From: Gemmatimonadaceae bacterium
Lineage (GTDB): Bacteria; Gemmatimonadota; Gemmatimonadetes; Gemmatimonadales; Gemmatimonadaceae
NCBI GenBank assembly: GCA_016720905.1
Contig: JADKJT010000036.1
Location: 1-13,795, forward strand
Reading direction: 5' to 3'
DNA length: 13,795 nucleotides
In this document: in pieces, positions 1-8,857 of the stretch
Numbering within the stretch: position 1 is the first letter of the stretch
Layout of the letters: each line of letters begins with the position of its first letter
The notes under the pieces: generated by a model
Database searches by the model: none
What the model saw: the letters and a program-made list of their open reading frames with translations, nothing else
Told to the model about the DNA's origin: nothing
Made by a program: the position numbers and the translations under genes

Positions 1-221
1 CTGGTGGCTGCGGTGGCATTGGTGTTCCCGTTGGTCTGGGACTCCCTCATCCGTCTATCTGGGGCGTGCGTGGCCTGGAGGGATGGGCGCTGACGTTGCC
101 GGCGACATTCCTGGGGGCATTCTGCTTTGTTAAGCCCCGGAACTGTACGGTCATCATCTGGTTGGGTGATGTATTCGACCGAACCGATGTCAGAAACATG
201 ACCGTCGCCCTGGGCGCCTGA
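1..221 (+). CDS. C-terminal part of an unrecognised membrane-like protein, frameshifted
   Basis: Frame 1 is open from the window edge and starts hydrophobic (LVAAVALVFPLVWDSLIRLS), then meets TGA at 91-93. Frame 3 picks up at about 87 with ALTLPATFLGAFCFV, then TVIIWLGDVFDRTDVRN, and ends at TGA 219-221. The two parts join smoothly, both with mostly G or C at third codon positions, which suggests one protein interrupted by an indel near 87-93. The hydrophobic stretches around residues 1-12 and 30-55 suggest membrane association. I do not recognise the family. The 5' end lies outside the window. The short length and the break keep confidence low; it could be a chance opening. Confidence 0.35.
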   Translation, partial: GGCGGIGVPVGLGLPHPSIWGVRGLEGWALTLPATFLGAFCFVKPRNCTVIIWLGDVFDRTDVRNMTVALGA

Positions 222-301
222 CCCGGTTTACCCCCTGTACAGTAGTTTCGCGCACCCATCGATGCGGTCAGCGCACCAATCCTACTCGCCTGCATTCCGT
301 C

Positions 302-984
302 ATGTCGTCCGACGCAACTTTCGAGTATCCAGACCACGTGCCGACGACGAGTTCTCCGACTCGTCGTCGGTCACGAATAGCGCCCGGCTGTGTTCGCGAC
401 CACGCGCGAGCCCGTGAACCTCACGGTCACGCAACTTACGATGTGCGCGCGCCGGAGTCGTCCGCGTTTCGGCCGCCTACATCGATGGTCGTCTGGTGGC
501 GCGCAAGACTCGGCGCCTGAAGATACCTTGCACGGCTGGTGGACTTGCATCGGTTCGACGTCCCCGTGCGGCCTGCCTCTTTGCTTTCGAGGAGGCGCCG
601 GGGCTGCAGTGTCGGCTCGTTCGCCCTGGTGCCCGCGCACTTCACTCGAGGCGGACGCGCACGCGTCGGAACCATGGAAGGCCAAGTGCCCGCCTACGAG
701 GCGATGGCCGACGACGACGATGACGATGATGACGACCTGATGCGATGGACGGTGAGGACGACGACGGCGAAGATGACACGATGCCGTTCGAGACCATCCT
801 CCTCGGGCATATCTGTTGCGGGTTGAAAAGGATCGGCAACATCCTGAGGAACTCTGCCTGGAAGCTGTCCGATATTCTGCAGCGCATCCGTTTATTACCC
901 ACGGCGCCGAGTCACTGGAAGACGCGGACCGGAAGGCGATCGACGACTTGCTGGGATCGTTGCAGCGACAGCGGCGTTCTGTAA
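302..984 (+). CDS. Unrecognised protein with a nine-aspartate run, multiply frameshifted
   Basis: No single frame is open throughout, but protein-like pieces follow one another on the plus strand. They are MSSDATFEYPDHVPTTSS (from ATG 302), REPVNLTVTQLTMCA, AAYIDGRLVARKTRRLK, EDTLHGWWTCIG, FAFEEAPGLQCRLVRPG, GTMEGQVPAYEAMA with nine Asp (710-736), DGEDDDGEDDTMPFETILLG, and EELCLEAVRYSAAHPF through AIDDLLGSLQRQRRS. A TAA at 982-984 is the likely end. At least five frame changes are needed in 680 bp, so no intact product is readable. The intact protein would be about 225 residues, acidic in the middle with a helical C-terminal part. It runs toward the HipA-like gene, almost touching it at about 1000. 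Family and function are unknown, and the ATG at 302 has no clear ribosome binding site. Confidence 0.45.
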
Positions 985-999
985 CCGCCCAACGCGTCG

Positions 1000-1743
1000 T
1001 CAGGCGTGTCGAGCGTCGCGGCCATCCAGTGCAGACGCTTCCGGAGATGGGGGACACGTACATCGCGCGGCGCCGCGCCACGTCGCCGCCGAAGACCACC
1101 AGCAACGTCTCCGGCACCACTGCAGGGACCACGTCGATGTCGGCGCGCGCACACCGCGGCATCAGCATTTCGTGTGCGGCTGACAACACGGTCGGCCCAG
1201 CCGAACACATGCCCCGCGATGTCGTAGGGAGCGATGCTGCCGCGCACGGCACTCCAGTCGTGGTGAAATGGCAGCGCCGCGCCGTGATCAATCAGCCAGC
1301 ATGCCACGACGCACATGATATTGGGATTCGACGGCGACCGATCGAGATTCTGCACCAGCACGTCCAACCAGAGCACCGACGCCGCCACCTCGAGGCGGGA
1401 CGCGTTCGTACTCGGGTCGTGAGATTTGCGCGCCGCCTCCAGAAGCTCGAACCCCACATTGACGCCGACGCTGGCGTCCAGCAGGTCACGCAACTCATCG
1501 CTTGACATCCGCCGACGGCACGCGTGGTGGCGGCGTCACCATGGCGCGCGAGCGGGAACGGCCAGCGAGAGCCAGTCGGCCAATTCGGCCACGATGAGTT
1601 CCGCAATGAGCGCCGGGATACCTGCGCCGCGCCGGCAGCTTGGCGAACCGCCACAAACCGTCCGTCGTTTCGACGACCACGGGAGACGATGAGCCGTGAC
1701 GTTCCCGGCGCACGACTATGCGGTTGGACTGCACGGTTCGCAT
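1000..1743 (-). CDS. HipA-like kinase domain protein (HipA_2 type), frameshifted
   Basis: Pieces in order are QSNRIVVRRERHGSSSPVVV (ATG at 1743), then TTDGLWRF, a GAAQ segment, GIPALIAELIVAELADWLSL, SSDELRDLLDASVGVNVGFE, WLDVLVQNLDRSPSNPN, and CWLIDHGAALPFHHDW. The N-D-R...N-P-N motif and the L-I-D-H-G-A motif match the catalytic and metal-binding loops of the stand-alone HipA-like kinases, relatives of the HipA toxin and PI3K-like fold kinases. The segments lie in three frames, so at least three indels interrupt the gene. The C-terminus is unclear; a TGA at 1000-1002 would give about 248 residues, normal for this group. No HipB-like antitoxin is next to it, as expected for this subfamily, whose substrate I cannot state. 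It follows rmuC almost directly, so it is probably co-transcribed with it. Confidence 0.72.
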
Positions 1744-1748
1744 CGGCT

Positions 1749-2898
1749 TCACGGATTGATCCCGAACGGCTGTTTCCACCAGCGGCGGTGTCTCCAGCGG
1801 CGGCCCGCCTTCCGCAGGTCGGCTACAGTTTGGGGCGCTCACCAGCACGCGGCTCTCGGCTGCCGGACCGCGCGATTTGCCGCCATGACCGCGCGCTGCA
1901 ATCCCCTGCCGATCTCTCCCAGCTGCTCGTCGAACGCCGAGAGGTTGCCGCAACTCCTGGCCCGGGGCGATCACCTGCGCGGCATCGGCGGTGACGCGTT
2001 CCGGCGCCGCCGTAGGCCGCTCCCTTGAGCAGCGCAATCAGCGTGGTGGGGTCGCCAGCAGCACCCGTTCACTCAATGCCGCTTCCAGCAGCGACGGATC
2101 CGCCTCGAGCGCGGCAGAAAAGAACGCTTCGCCGGGGAAGGAACAGCACCACGAATTCCGGTGATTCGGGCAAATTGCGCCCAGCACTGCTTCGCCGCGA
2201 GGCGCTGCACATGCGGAGTTAGCGGCGTGCGCGGTGAGATAAGTCGCGCCGCACGCGATCATCCGACGCGGCCGATGCTCGAGGTACGCCGCGAGGCGCC
2301 CCGGCGTCCACCACCCAGCCGCTCGCCGCCTGGCAGGCAACGACCAGATCGGCCGTTGCACACCGTCGTCATTGCGCACTGACCTGCGGCCCGAAATCAC
2401 AATAGCCAACATGCCCGCGAGTTCTAAAGACACGCCGGAGCTGCAACTCGCCCCACTGGCCGCGGACGGTCGGCGCACGCAGGGCCTGCGAAAGCCGTTG
2501 TGTCTCCACCGCGCAGCGACTCGCTGACCAAGGGACGGCGTCGAGTCGTTCCCCGATGACGCCGGTCGCATGTGCCTGCGCTGCGCCATTCCGTGCCAGC
2601 TGTTCGTCGTACGGAACGAAAGCGTCTCGCGGAATGGGTTTGAGCAAGTCGGCCGTTGCCGTGGGCGTCCGGTCAGGCTTGCGCTTCCACTTCCTGCCGC
2701 ACCAGTGCCTCGCGCACCGAAAGCTTATGTCCGCGCGCAATGGCGTCGGTCTCGAGGCGCGCGCGCGACTTTCGCCCGCCAGCATGCGTCGCTGCTGACG
2801 CTTGGTCAGAGCGCACCAACGCCGCTGACGCCGACGATCAATGCCAGCATCACCATGCCAACATCCGTGTCCACGACGGGTCCACGCGGATCCACCAT
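1749..2898 (-). CDS. rmuC: DNA recombination protein RmuC, frameshifted
   Basis: RmuC is a membrane-anchored protein with a restriction-endonuclease-like fold that limits rearrangements at inverted repeats. It starts with a predicted membrane segment (DVGMVMLALIVGVSGVGAL), followed by a charged helical part (TKRQQRRMLAGESRAR). The conserved RmuC core follows: LRAPTVRGQWGELQLRRVF, ELAGML, CDFGPQVSAQ, NDDGVQRP, then FPGEAFFSAALEADPSLLEA and ALSERVLLATP. The C-terminal coil has RERVTADAAQVIAPGQELRQ and SLESRVLVSA. These alternate between frames, so several indels are present. ATG 2896-2898 or ATG 2854-2856 could be the start. The stop is probably the TGA at 1749-1751, just before the HipA-like ATG. 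Expected length is about 380 residues, within the family range. It lies 20 bp after the hydrolase gene. Confidence 0.82.
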
Positions 2899-2918
2899 TC
2901 CTACCGCGCCCTTCGGCT

Positions 2919-3732
2919 TCACGGCCGATGTGCCCCAACCACGGAAGCGCCATCCGCAACGCCGTTCCCGACCATCAACGTGTGACCTTCGTTCGCCCCA
3001 GCACCCGGTACGTGCGGTCGGCGTGCCGTTCGCTGCGGCCTCCACGATTCGCGGCGGTGCGATGGGATCAAGCGCGACTGATGAACATGATGGGCGGGGC
3101 ATTCGACCGCCCCACCGCCGAGCCACCCGCAAGGCAAGCGACGGCGGTGATCTGCTGGGGTCGCTGTTGCCAATCGGGCGGCAACCCCGGCTCCAATCGA
3201 GTGCCCCAGCACGTACCGCGCGCCTGTTCACGCGATACTCCGATCGCTTCACCGCCATCAGGCTGTCGAAATTGCCGGTGATACGCCGAACGGACGTGGT
3301 AAGCGATACCCGATGGTGTTGCGCGGCCAGGGCCAGGGTCGCAATGACGCCCTGTCCACTGGGCATCGATAAACATGTTCTCGTCACCACCGGCACCATG
3401 CAGCGCAATGAGCACCGGCACCGGAGTCCCCGATGTTGCGGCGGCGGCAGGTGCCACGATGCCCAGCGGAATCAGCACGCCATTCGCGCCGCCGGAACAC
3501 ACTGCTGGTTGATGGTGCGACGAGTGCTGTCATCAAGCGATGCCGCGGCGTACGCCTTGTCCAGTCGCAGGTACGCGGCACCGAGGTCGGCCCGCGTCAC
3601 CGCCGCTCCGGTGAGCGCTGGCGGCGTCACCGCTGACTGTGCAACGGCGCGGCAGGCTGTAAGGGCTATCGCCAGCAGCATCGCCCCCGTGACGGCCAAA
3701 CCTCTATTCTGCGTCCGCAATCCGATCGCCAT
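2919..3732 (-). CDS. Secreted alpha/beta hydrolase (esterase-like), frameshifted
   Basis: The N-terminus (ATG 3730-3732) carries a signal sequence, GAMLLAIALTACRAVAQS. It contains LTAC, a possible lipobox, and also an A-x-A cleavage option. Then come a helical region (ADLGAAYLRLDKAYAAASLD), VPVLIALHGAGGDENMF (oxyanion-hole strand and H-G-A-G-G), VLGHSIGAGVAARLA (nucleophile elbow G-H-S-I-G), a LDPIAPPRIVEAAA segment with the probable acidic residue, and NEGHTLMVGNGV with the probable catalytic His. The order and spacing match an alpha/beta hydrolase of about 270 residues, similar in layout to secreted esterases and polyhydroxybutyrate-depolymerase-like proteins. The substrate cannot be told. 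Segments fall in three frames. It starts 14 bp after the inferred cysK stop and ends 20 bp before rmuC. A TTG at 3750 is a less likely start. Confidence 0.72.
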
Positions 3733-3746
3733 GTCGCGAGAATGGT

Positions 3747-4662
3747 TCAAACGGGGAACAGGCCATCAATGGAGGTACCGCTCGCCGGTGTCGTAACAGA
3801 AAGTCATCACGCGCACCGGGAGGCATGTCCGGCAATGCCTGCTGCCCGACAGCGGCCAACGACGCACCACTGGAGATGTGATGAAAATGCCTCCTCTACG
3901 TACCGCACGTTGCGGTATACAGAAAGGCGTCCTCTTCGGAAACCTGAATGGTCCCGTTTAAAGTGTCCCGATGCAGGTTGGTTAGGATGAAGTTCGGACC
4001 GATGTCCTAGGAATGCGGTGCGGACCGAGTGCCCCTGATGATTGGTGACTTCACCGGTTCCACCGCAAGAGTCGGCATGGACGGAAAGTGCTGTTTGAGC
4101 ACTTCGGAGGACGCGGTGAAATGGCAATCCGTACCGACTCCGGTAATCAGGTAGTCGATCCCTTCCGGAAAATCGTCCACGATTTCCCCGCGCCGTCGTG
4201 GTGGCATGGGCACGGATGTTTGCGGGATTGTCGAACTGCTGCAGCATCCAGGCACCGGGGAGTCTGCGCGAACAGCACGTTCGCTCGTTCGATGCACCCT
4301 TTCATCCCCAGCTCGCGGCGTCAGGTCGAACGCGGCGCCGTAGGCTGCCGCTGATGCGGCGACGCTCAATCGACATCGACTCGGGCATCACCAGCACCAA
4401 TCGCTGCCCCTTCACCGCGGGCCACCATCGCCAAACCAATGCCGGTATTCCCGGACGTCGGCTCGATGATCACGCTGTCCCCGGTCAGCAGGCCACGCTG
4501 TTCGGCGTCTTCAATCATCGCCAGCGCAATGCGGTCCTTGATGCTGCCCCCCGGATTGGCCCGTTCGAGCTTCATCCACACTTCCACCCGCGGGTCGAAA
4601 AGGCGCTGCAATCGGACGTGTGGTGTGCGACCGATGGTCTCGAGAATCGTATTGGCACGCAT
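3747..4662 (-). CDS. cysK: Cysteine synthase (O-acetylserine sulfhydrylase), frameshifted
   Basis: This PLP enzyme converts O-acetylserine and sulfide to cysteine. The first 80 residues are intact from ATG 4660-4662: ILETIGRTPHVRLQRLF, the PLP lysine at residue 42 in NPGGSIKDRIA, and PTSGNTGIGLAM at residues 68-78, which binds the substrate carboxylate. Later pieces in other frames are SAAYGAAFDLTPR, MLQQFDNPANIRAHA, EIVDDFPEGIDYLITGVGTD, PTLAVEPVKSPIIRG, and VMTFCYDTGERYL. The TGA at 3747-3749 gives about 305 residues, the usual length. GVGTDCHFTASSEVLK stands where the PLP-phosphate loop normally reads GVGTGG, which is probably read error. A GGAG motif 8 bp before the ATG is a good ribosome binding site. 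It sits directly after cysE, its partner in the cysteine synthase complex. Confidence 0.88.
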
Positions 4663-4704
4663 TGGGATGGCTCCGAGGAAAGGCGGTGGATACCGCAGTG
4701 GCGA

Positions 4705-5524
4705 TCCAGATATGAAACTCGGGGCCGTCGTCGGTCGGGCGGCGGGCTACGGTGCTGTTGAACTGTGACCGAGCGCGGCGGAACGGACGCCGTCAACCAG
4801 ACGTTGCCGCCGATGATGGACCCTTCACCAACCACGGTATTTCCGCCCAGAATCGTCGCGTTGGCGTAGATGACCGCATCATTCTCGACGGTCGGATGTC
4901 GCTTGCGGTTGGCCAGATGCTTGCTGACCGCCAGCGCACCGAGGACACCTGATAGATCTTCACGCGCTCGCCGATCACGCTGGTTTCCCCGATCACGATA
5001 CCCGTCCCGTGATCGATGGCAAACGAGGCGCCAATCTGCGCCCGGGATGGATGTCGATACCTGTTTCCCGGTGAGCCCATTCCGACAGCAGGCGCGGCGC
5101 CAATGGCACTTTCAGGACATATAGCTCGTGCGCCAATCGATGGACCGCCGTGGCCAGAAACCCGGATACGCGAGTATCACTCGTCGAGACTCTCGGCGGC
5201 CGGATCGCCGGCGTGAATCGCCTGCGCATCCGTGCGCAGCAGGTCGTCCACCGCGGGCGGGCGTTCCAGGAACGCCCGGACGATGCGCGCCGCGTCGGGC
5301 ACCAGCGGGCCAATGGCCATTGCCAACACCTGCTCCACCCGCACCGCATCCCGCACGGACGTTCAAGCCGCATTCAGCGTCAACGCCGGCAAACTGCGGG
5401 AACAACAGGGCCAGTGCGCGCTGAATAAACTCCTCGGCCAGCGCTCGAATCGGGCGTTCGGTGCCGGACACCGGCGTTCCGCCGCCAGACGATCGACAAA
5501 TGCGGACCAGCGTGAATCAGTCAT
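4705..5524 (-). CDS. cysE: Serine O-acetyltransferase, long (EpsC) type, frameshifted
   Basis: It acetylates serine with acetyl-CoA, the first step of cysteine synthesis. ATG at 5522-5524 opens MTDSRWSAFVDRLAAERR, followed by IRALAEEFIQRALALLFPQF. After several shifts come RVILAYPGF, LATAVHRLAHELYVLKVPLA, PRLLSEWAHRETGIDIHPG, and the left-handed beta-helix AQIGASFAIDHGTGIVIGET, SVIGERVKIYQ, ALAVSKHLANRKRHPTVEND, YANATILGGNTVVGEGSIIG and GNVWLTASVPP. His in IDHGTG is the catalytic base and the hexapeptide repeats are diagnostic. The long N-terminal domain is that of the roughly 300-residue class. One frame ends in PEFHI followed by a tryptophan codon; CysE normally ends in isoleucine, which docks in CysK, so a stop was probably lost to an indel here. 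It begins 4 bp after the methyltransferase stop. Confidence 0.87.
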
Positions 5525-5528
5525 GGTG

Positions 5529-6115
5529 TCACAGTCGCCTAGTGGTCGACACGGTCGCGCGCGACGTCGGCACGTACCCGTGCATGCCGATGCTTGCAAG
5601 TCCGCGTTCCGGATGACCCGCCGATACCAAGCGGCAGCCTGCGGCCGGGGCCAGTTGGTATCCCCTTCAAACGCGTCCGTGCGCGTGAAGAGTTCCAGGT
5701 GAGCCGCGCCGCCCGTGCGACGAGACAGTTGCCAATCCTCGTCGCAGCGTGCGCGACGAGAGATAGTTGGGCATGCCACAACACCACCAGATCGTACTGC
5801 GGGCGCAACGGCGGTGCATCCAGATCCTCGATGCCACCCAACTGCAGTCCGCGTCGCGCCCGTATCGCGTCACCGCGTACGCGCTCGGGTCCACGCCGTC
5901 ATAGTGCACCGTTGGACGCAATCGCGCCAATTGTGGTCGCCACTGCCCTCGCCGCATCCCACGTCCAGCACACTGCGCACCGGTCGACCCCGGCACCCAT
6001 TCGGCCATGCGCAGGACAAACTCCCTTGCCGACGCAGTTCGGGCGGTGACTTCACGCGATGTTGCGGATGGCGATACCACTTGTCGAAGTACGCCTTGTC
6101 GTAGTGCGACGTCAG
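5529..6115 (-). CDS. Class I SAM-dependent methyltransferase, frameshifted
   Basis: Pieces in order are TSHYDKAYFDKWYRHPQH, RVKSPPELRRQ, EFVLRMAEWV, RPVRSVLDVGCGEG (motif I, binding S-adenosylmethionine), QWRPQLARLRPTVHYDGVDP (motif II acidic region) followed by SAYAVTRYG, IEDLDAPPLRPQYDLVV, NYLSSRTLRRGLATVSS, AAHLELFTRTDAFEGDTNW, AAAWYRRVIRNA, and GYVPTSRATVSTTRRL ending at TGA 5529-5531. This is a small methyltransferase of about 195 residues, but its substrate cannot be inferred. It requires at least three frame changes. The reading frame at the 5' end overlaps the stop of the barrel gene by four bases (CTGA), where ATGA would be expected; a rare CTG start or a miscalled A would both explain it. 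It lies between an envelope gene and cysE, with a 4-bp gap to cysE. Confidence 0.75.
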
Positions 6116-8231
6116 AGGATCCCCCAGAAGCCGCGATCGATATCAATAGCAAATCGCCAGGCGCCGTTGCGCAATCCGCGCGCCACATCAATCCGCAGCA
6201 GGTCGAAGAAGAACAGCGCAAACCAGGCGGAAGGCCACACGCCGGACTCGCGTGATGACACACCTGGAATACCGCTGGCTGTCGCCGTCACTTGCCCGTA
6301 CGGTGCCAGGGTAATATGCCCCGGCGCCTTGCCGTAACGGCCCAATGGAATGGTGGGCCCCCGAACGGGTTGCCGCACTTCGAGCCGCTGCGAGACATAT
6401 CCGCGCGTCGCAAACGACCCGGCGTCGTACCCTGGCGCCGACCACGGACCACCCGGAAACACCAACCACTGCGGGGCAAGGTCTCGGCCTCCGGCCACAC
6501 CACCCTGCGTCAGCGACACGATGGCGCGATCATGCGCGAGCGGACGTTGCACCAGCAACTGTCCCTGCGCCCGTGCCACGCGAGGCGCGACCGGTTGGTT
6601 GCCGATTCCCGTGCCCGCGTAACCGCCAATCGATGCGCTCAGCGACCACAGTCCACGCGTCTGATGCGCGTCGCCCGGAATCCAACCGCCGGTGCCGCGC
6701 AGTTCCGCACGCACGCCGCGCAGCCGCCAGGCCGGCACCACGGGTTCAAAATGTCCGCTCCACGCATGAGCCGTGAGTGTGACCGGTGCGTCCGTCTCGT
6801 ACGCCACACGCAGTGTGAACGGATCAAGCGGTGAGCGGCGGAACGCCAGGCCCGCCGCCCGCATATCCACCTGCTGGGTGTAATCGCTTCCGAACGCCAG
6901 CGCGGCCAACGAGTTCGTGACGCCGCCGCGCTCCGGAACGGCCAGGTCGCGCACGTCGCGCTCGGCGAACAGTTGCAGCAGCGGTACCCGTCCAAACGCC
7001 GGTGCCCGACCGAGGGCCAGTTGGCCCTTCATCTGTTTGTCGTCAATGCCGTAGCGGCCGCGCGCGGACAGCAGCCAGCCCGCACCCCACCGACGTGACA
7101 GACCAACCCCCAACGACAAGCCCTCAGCGCGCGTGAAGCGGGCCGCATCGCTGATGCCTCGACCGGTCACGGCCGTGCGTGCAGGCCGAGCCAGCATGGC
7201 CGCACGCACGGCGGCTTCCGCCTGCACGCGCGCGCGGACGACGTCTTCGCTGGTGGCCACCTGAATTTCAGGCGGCAACACGTCACCACGCGATCGGTGA
7301 ACGGATAGCGGCGCAACAGATCCGGCGACACCGAACTCCACCGCGGCAGGGCTTGCGTCGCGGCCAGGATGCGTTCGTTGACATCATAGTGGGACACTTC
7401 CCAACGACCACGCACGATGCCACGCACGGGAATGTCCATAATCGTCGAGCCGCGCGACACCTCCACATCCTGTCGACGCGGCAACCAGTAACGCTCGCGC
7501 ACCAGGCCGTTCTCCAGCGTCACCACCAACGTCTCGATACGCTTGTCCAGAAGCGCCGCAGGCGTGAAGGTCATCGACAGTCGAACCACCGCAGCCGTTT
7601 CACGATCGAGAAACACCGAGCCGATCGCCGCGGCTGTAGTTCCGTCCCGCGGGCGGAAACGCACTTCGTCCACCACAATCTCGCGCCCCGGGATGCGCAT
7701 GCGCACCGGACTCGCGCGCTGAAACTCGTACAACGACCGCGCGCTGGCTGCCAGGGGGTGCGGCACGTCCCTCACGTCCTGCCCATCACCCAGACGAATG
7801 CGATCGGGCAAGTTGTCGAGAATCACGCCGTAGCGGTCGCGGTAATAGCCGACATTGGCGGGCAACAATGTCGTGTCGCGCCGTCCGACCAGCTGCTGCG
7901 CACTGCGATTCGGTTGCCACCACGAAATGGTGAGCGCCAGTTCTTCGCTTTGCACCACTTTCGGCGGGATGATCACCCCTTCGCCCAACTGCGCCAGAAA
8001 CGCCAGGAATCCGTGCGCATCGGCGTGATAGCTCAGCAGCGTGCTGTCGGCCAGTTGGAGACTGCGACGCTGCGTTGCCCGCTCGATCAGCGAATCCGCG
8101 CCCGCGTCGTTCCATGGCTCGCGTGAGGTCGGCGCGTTGCGCTGCGCGTTCGACTGACCGGGCATCATGATCGACCAGATCATGCACGCCACGACCGCCA
8201 AATATCCGGAACACCGCGAAGGACATTTCAC
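6112..8231 (-). CDS. Outer-membrane beta-barrel protein (Omp85/DUF5686-like layout), one frameshift
   Basis: About 706 residues split by one shift near 7290 (RRYPFTDRV in one frame, GDVLPPEIQVATSEDVV in the next). A signal peptide (YLAVVACMIWSIMMPGQSNA) precedes a periplasmic part rich in beta strands (IVVDEVRFRPRDGTTAAAIG, IETLVVTLENGLVRERYWLP). The second half has alternating-residue barrel strands, a turn resembling the Omp85 GG...RGY motif (VFPGGPWSAPGYDAG then FATRGYVSQRLE), and a final strand WRFAIDIDRGFWGIL. The pattern of a strand-rich soluble part before a barrel resembles DUF5686 proteins and Omp85 relatives; I infer the fold, not the cargo. GTG 8229-8231 (VKCPSRC...) is preferred; a TTG at 8240 is possible. 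It begins 22 bp after the small unknown gene and overlaps the methyltransferase. Confidence 0.7.
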
Positions 8232-8252
8232 GGGGAGCAAGCTAACCTTCGC

Positions 8253-8787
8253 TCACGGTAGCGGAGAGGAATCGGAGGCGACCAGCAGCGACCATCCGCG
8301 GTAGACCGAGGCTGACGTTGCGGCGTGTTGACGACCCACGAGCGCGAGATAGGCCCATCCGTATCGCCAGCCATCAGCAGATGTATCGGCACCCGGACGA
8401 CGCGGGGCACGAAAGGGCCGACGGGCAATGACAACAGCGGACACCGTCGTAATGGTTCCTGAAGGACCGGTCAGCCGTACCCGTGCGCCCGCACGCAGCG
8501 ACGACATCTCACGACGGGTTCGGAATTGAATGGCGAATAACGTATCGGCCGTCGCGGCGTCTCCTGCGGACTCCACTCGCGAAGACGGTTCTTCGCCCAG
8601 TGGCATGCGTCCTGTCAACGAGTCGGGCAACAGCTGAACCCGTCGATATCGGCTCACCAGCCACGTATCCAGCGCCGAGAGTGCCGCCGGATTGTTGCCC
8701 GACCGACGCGGCGACGGCTGCGCACCCGCGTCGCGCATCGTGCCGCTCCAGAATCGCCAATCCCGCGATGGCAATTCCCCTTCGCAT
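8253..8787 (-). CDS. Small unrecognised protein between protease and barrel genes
   Basis: The C-terminal 150 residues are one clean frame: NNPAALSALDTWLVSRYRRV, QLLPDSLTGRMPLGEE, ATADTLFAIQFRTRREMSSL, RAGARVRLTGPSGTITTVSA, VVIARRPFR and WRYGWAYLALVGR, ending at TGA 8253-8255. ATG 8785-8787 starts MRRGIAIAGLAILERHDARR in a different frame, and its hydrophobic segment suggests a signal or anchor. It has AAGG three bases upstream, so I join the two with an indel around 8690-8745. Starting inside the clean frame (ATG 8736-8738) would also be possible. The protein would be about 178 residues, with beta-strand-like patches. I do not recognise it. Its place 22 bp before the barrel gene and 70 bp after the S41 peptidase suggests a periplasmic or membrane role with them. 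Confidence 0.55.
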
Positions 8788-8857
8788 GGATCCTTGCCTC
8801 TGTGCGGCTCCCCACGGTGTCAGCGCGTGCGGGGCGCGTGCGGCAGTTCCGTTGGAA

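Noticed and set aside
371..1291. Minus-strand open frame of 306 codons
   Set aside because: It runs across both the HipA-like gene and the plus-strand acidic gene in the wrong frame. Its translation is mostly Arg/Ser/Cys without motifs.
2570..3796. Plus-strand open frame of 408 codons
   Set aside because: It is antisense to the hydrolase and rmuC, whose motifs are clear. Its translation is rich in Arg, Ala, Pro and Thr without domain patterns.
4080..4150. Catalytic loss in CysK (GVGTDCHFTA instead of GVGTGG)
   Set aside because: Indels surround the site and the rest of the enzyme is conserved, so read error is more likely than a real change.
7179..8126. Plus-strand open frame of 315 codons
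   Set aside because: It is the mirror of the barrel gene's first half. High GC makes long antisense frames common, and its composition (His, Arg, Gln) is not protein-like.
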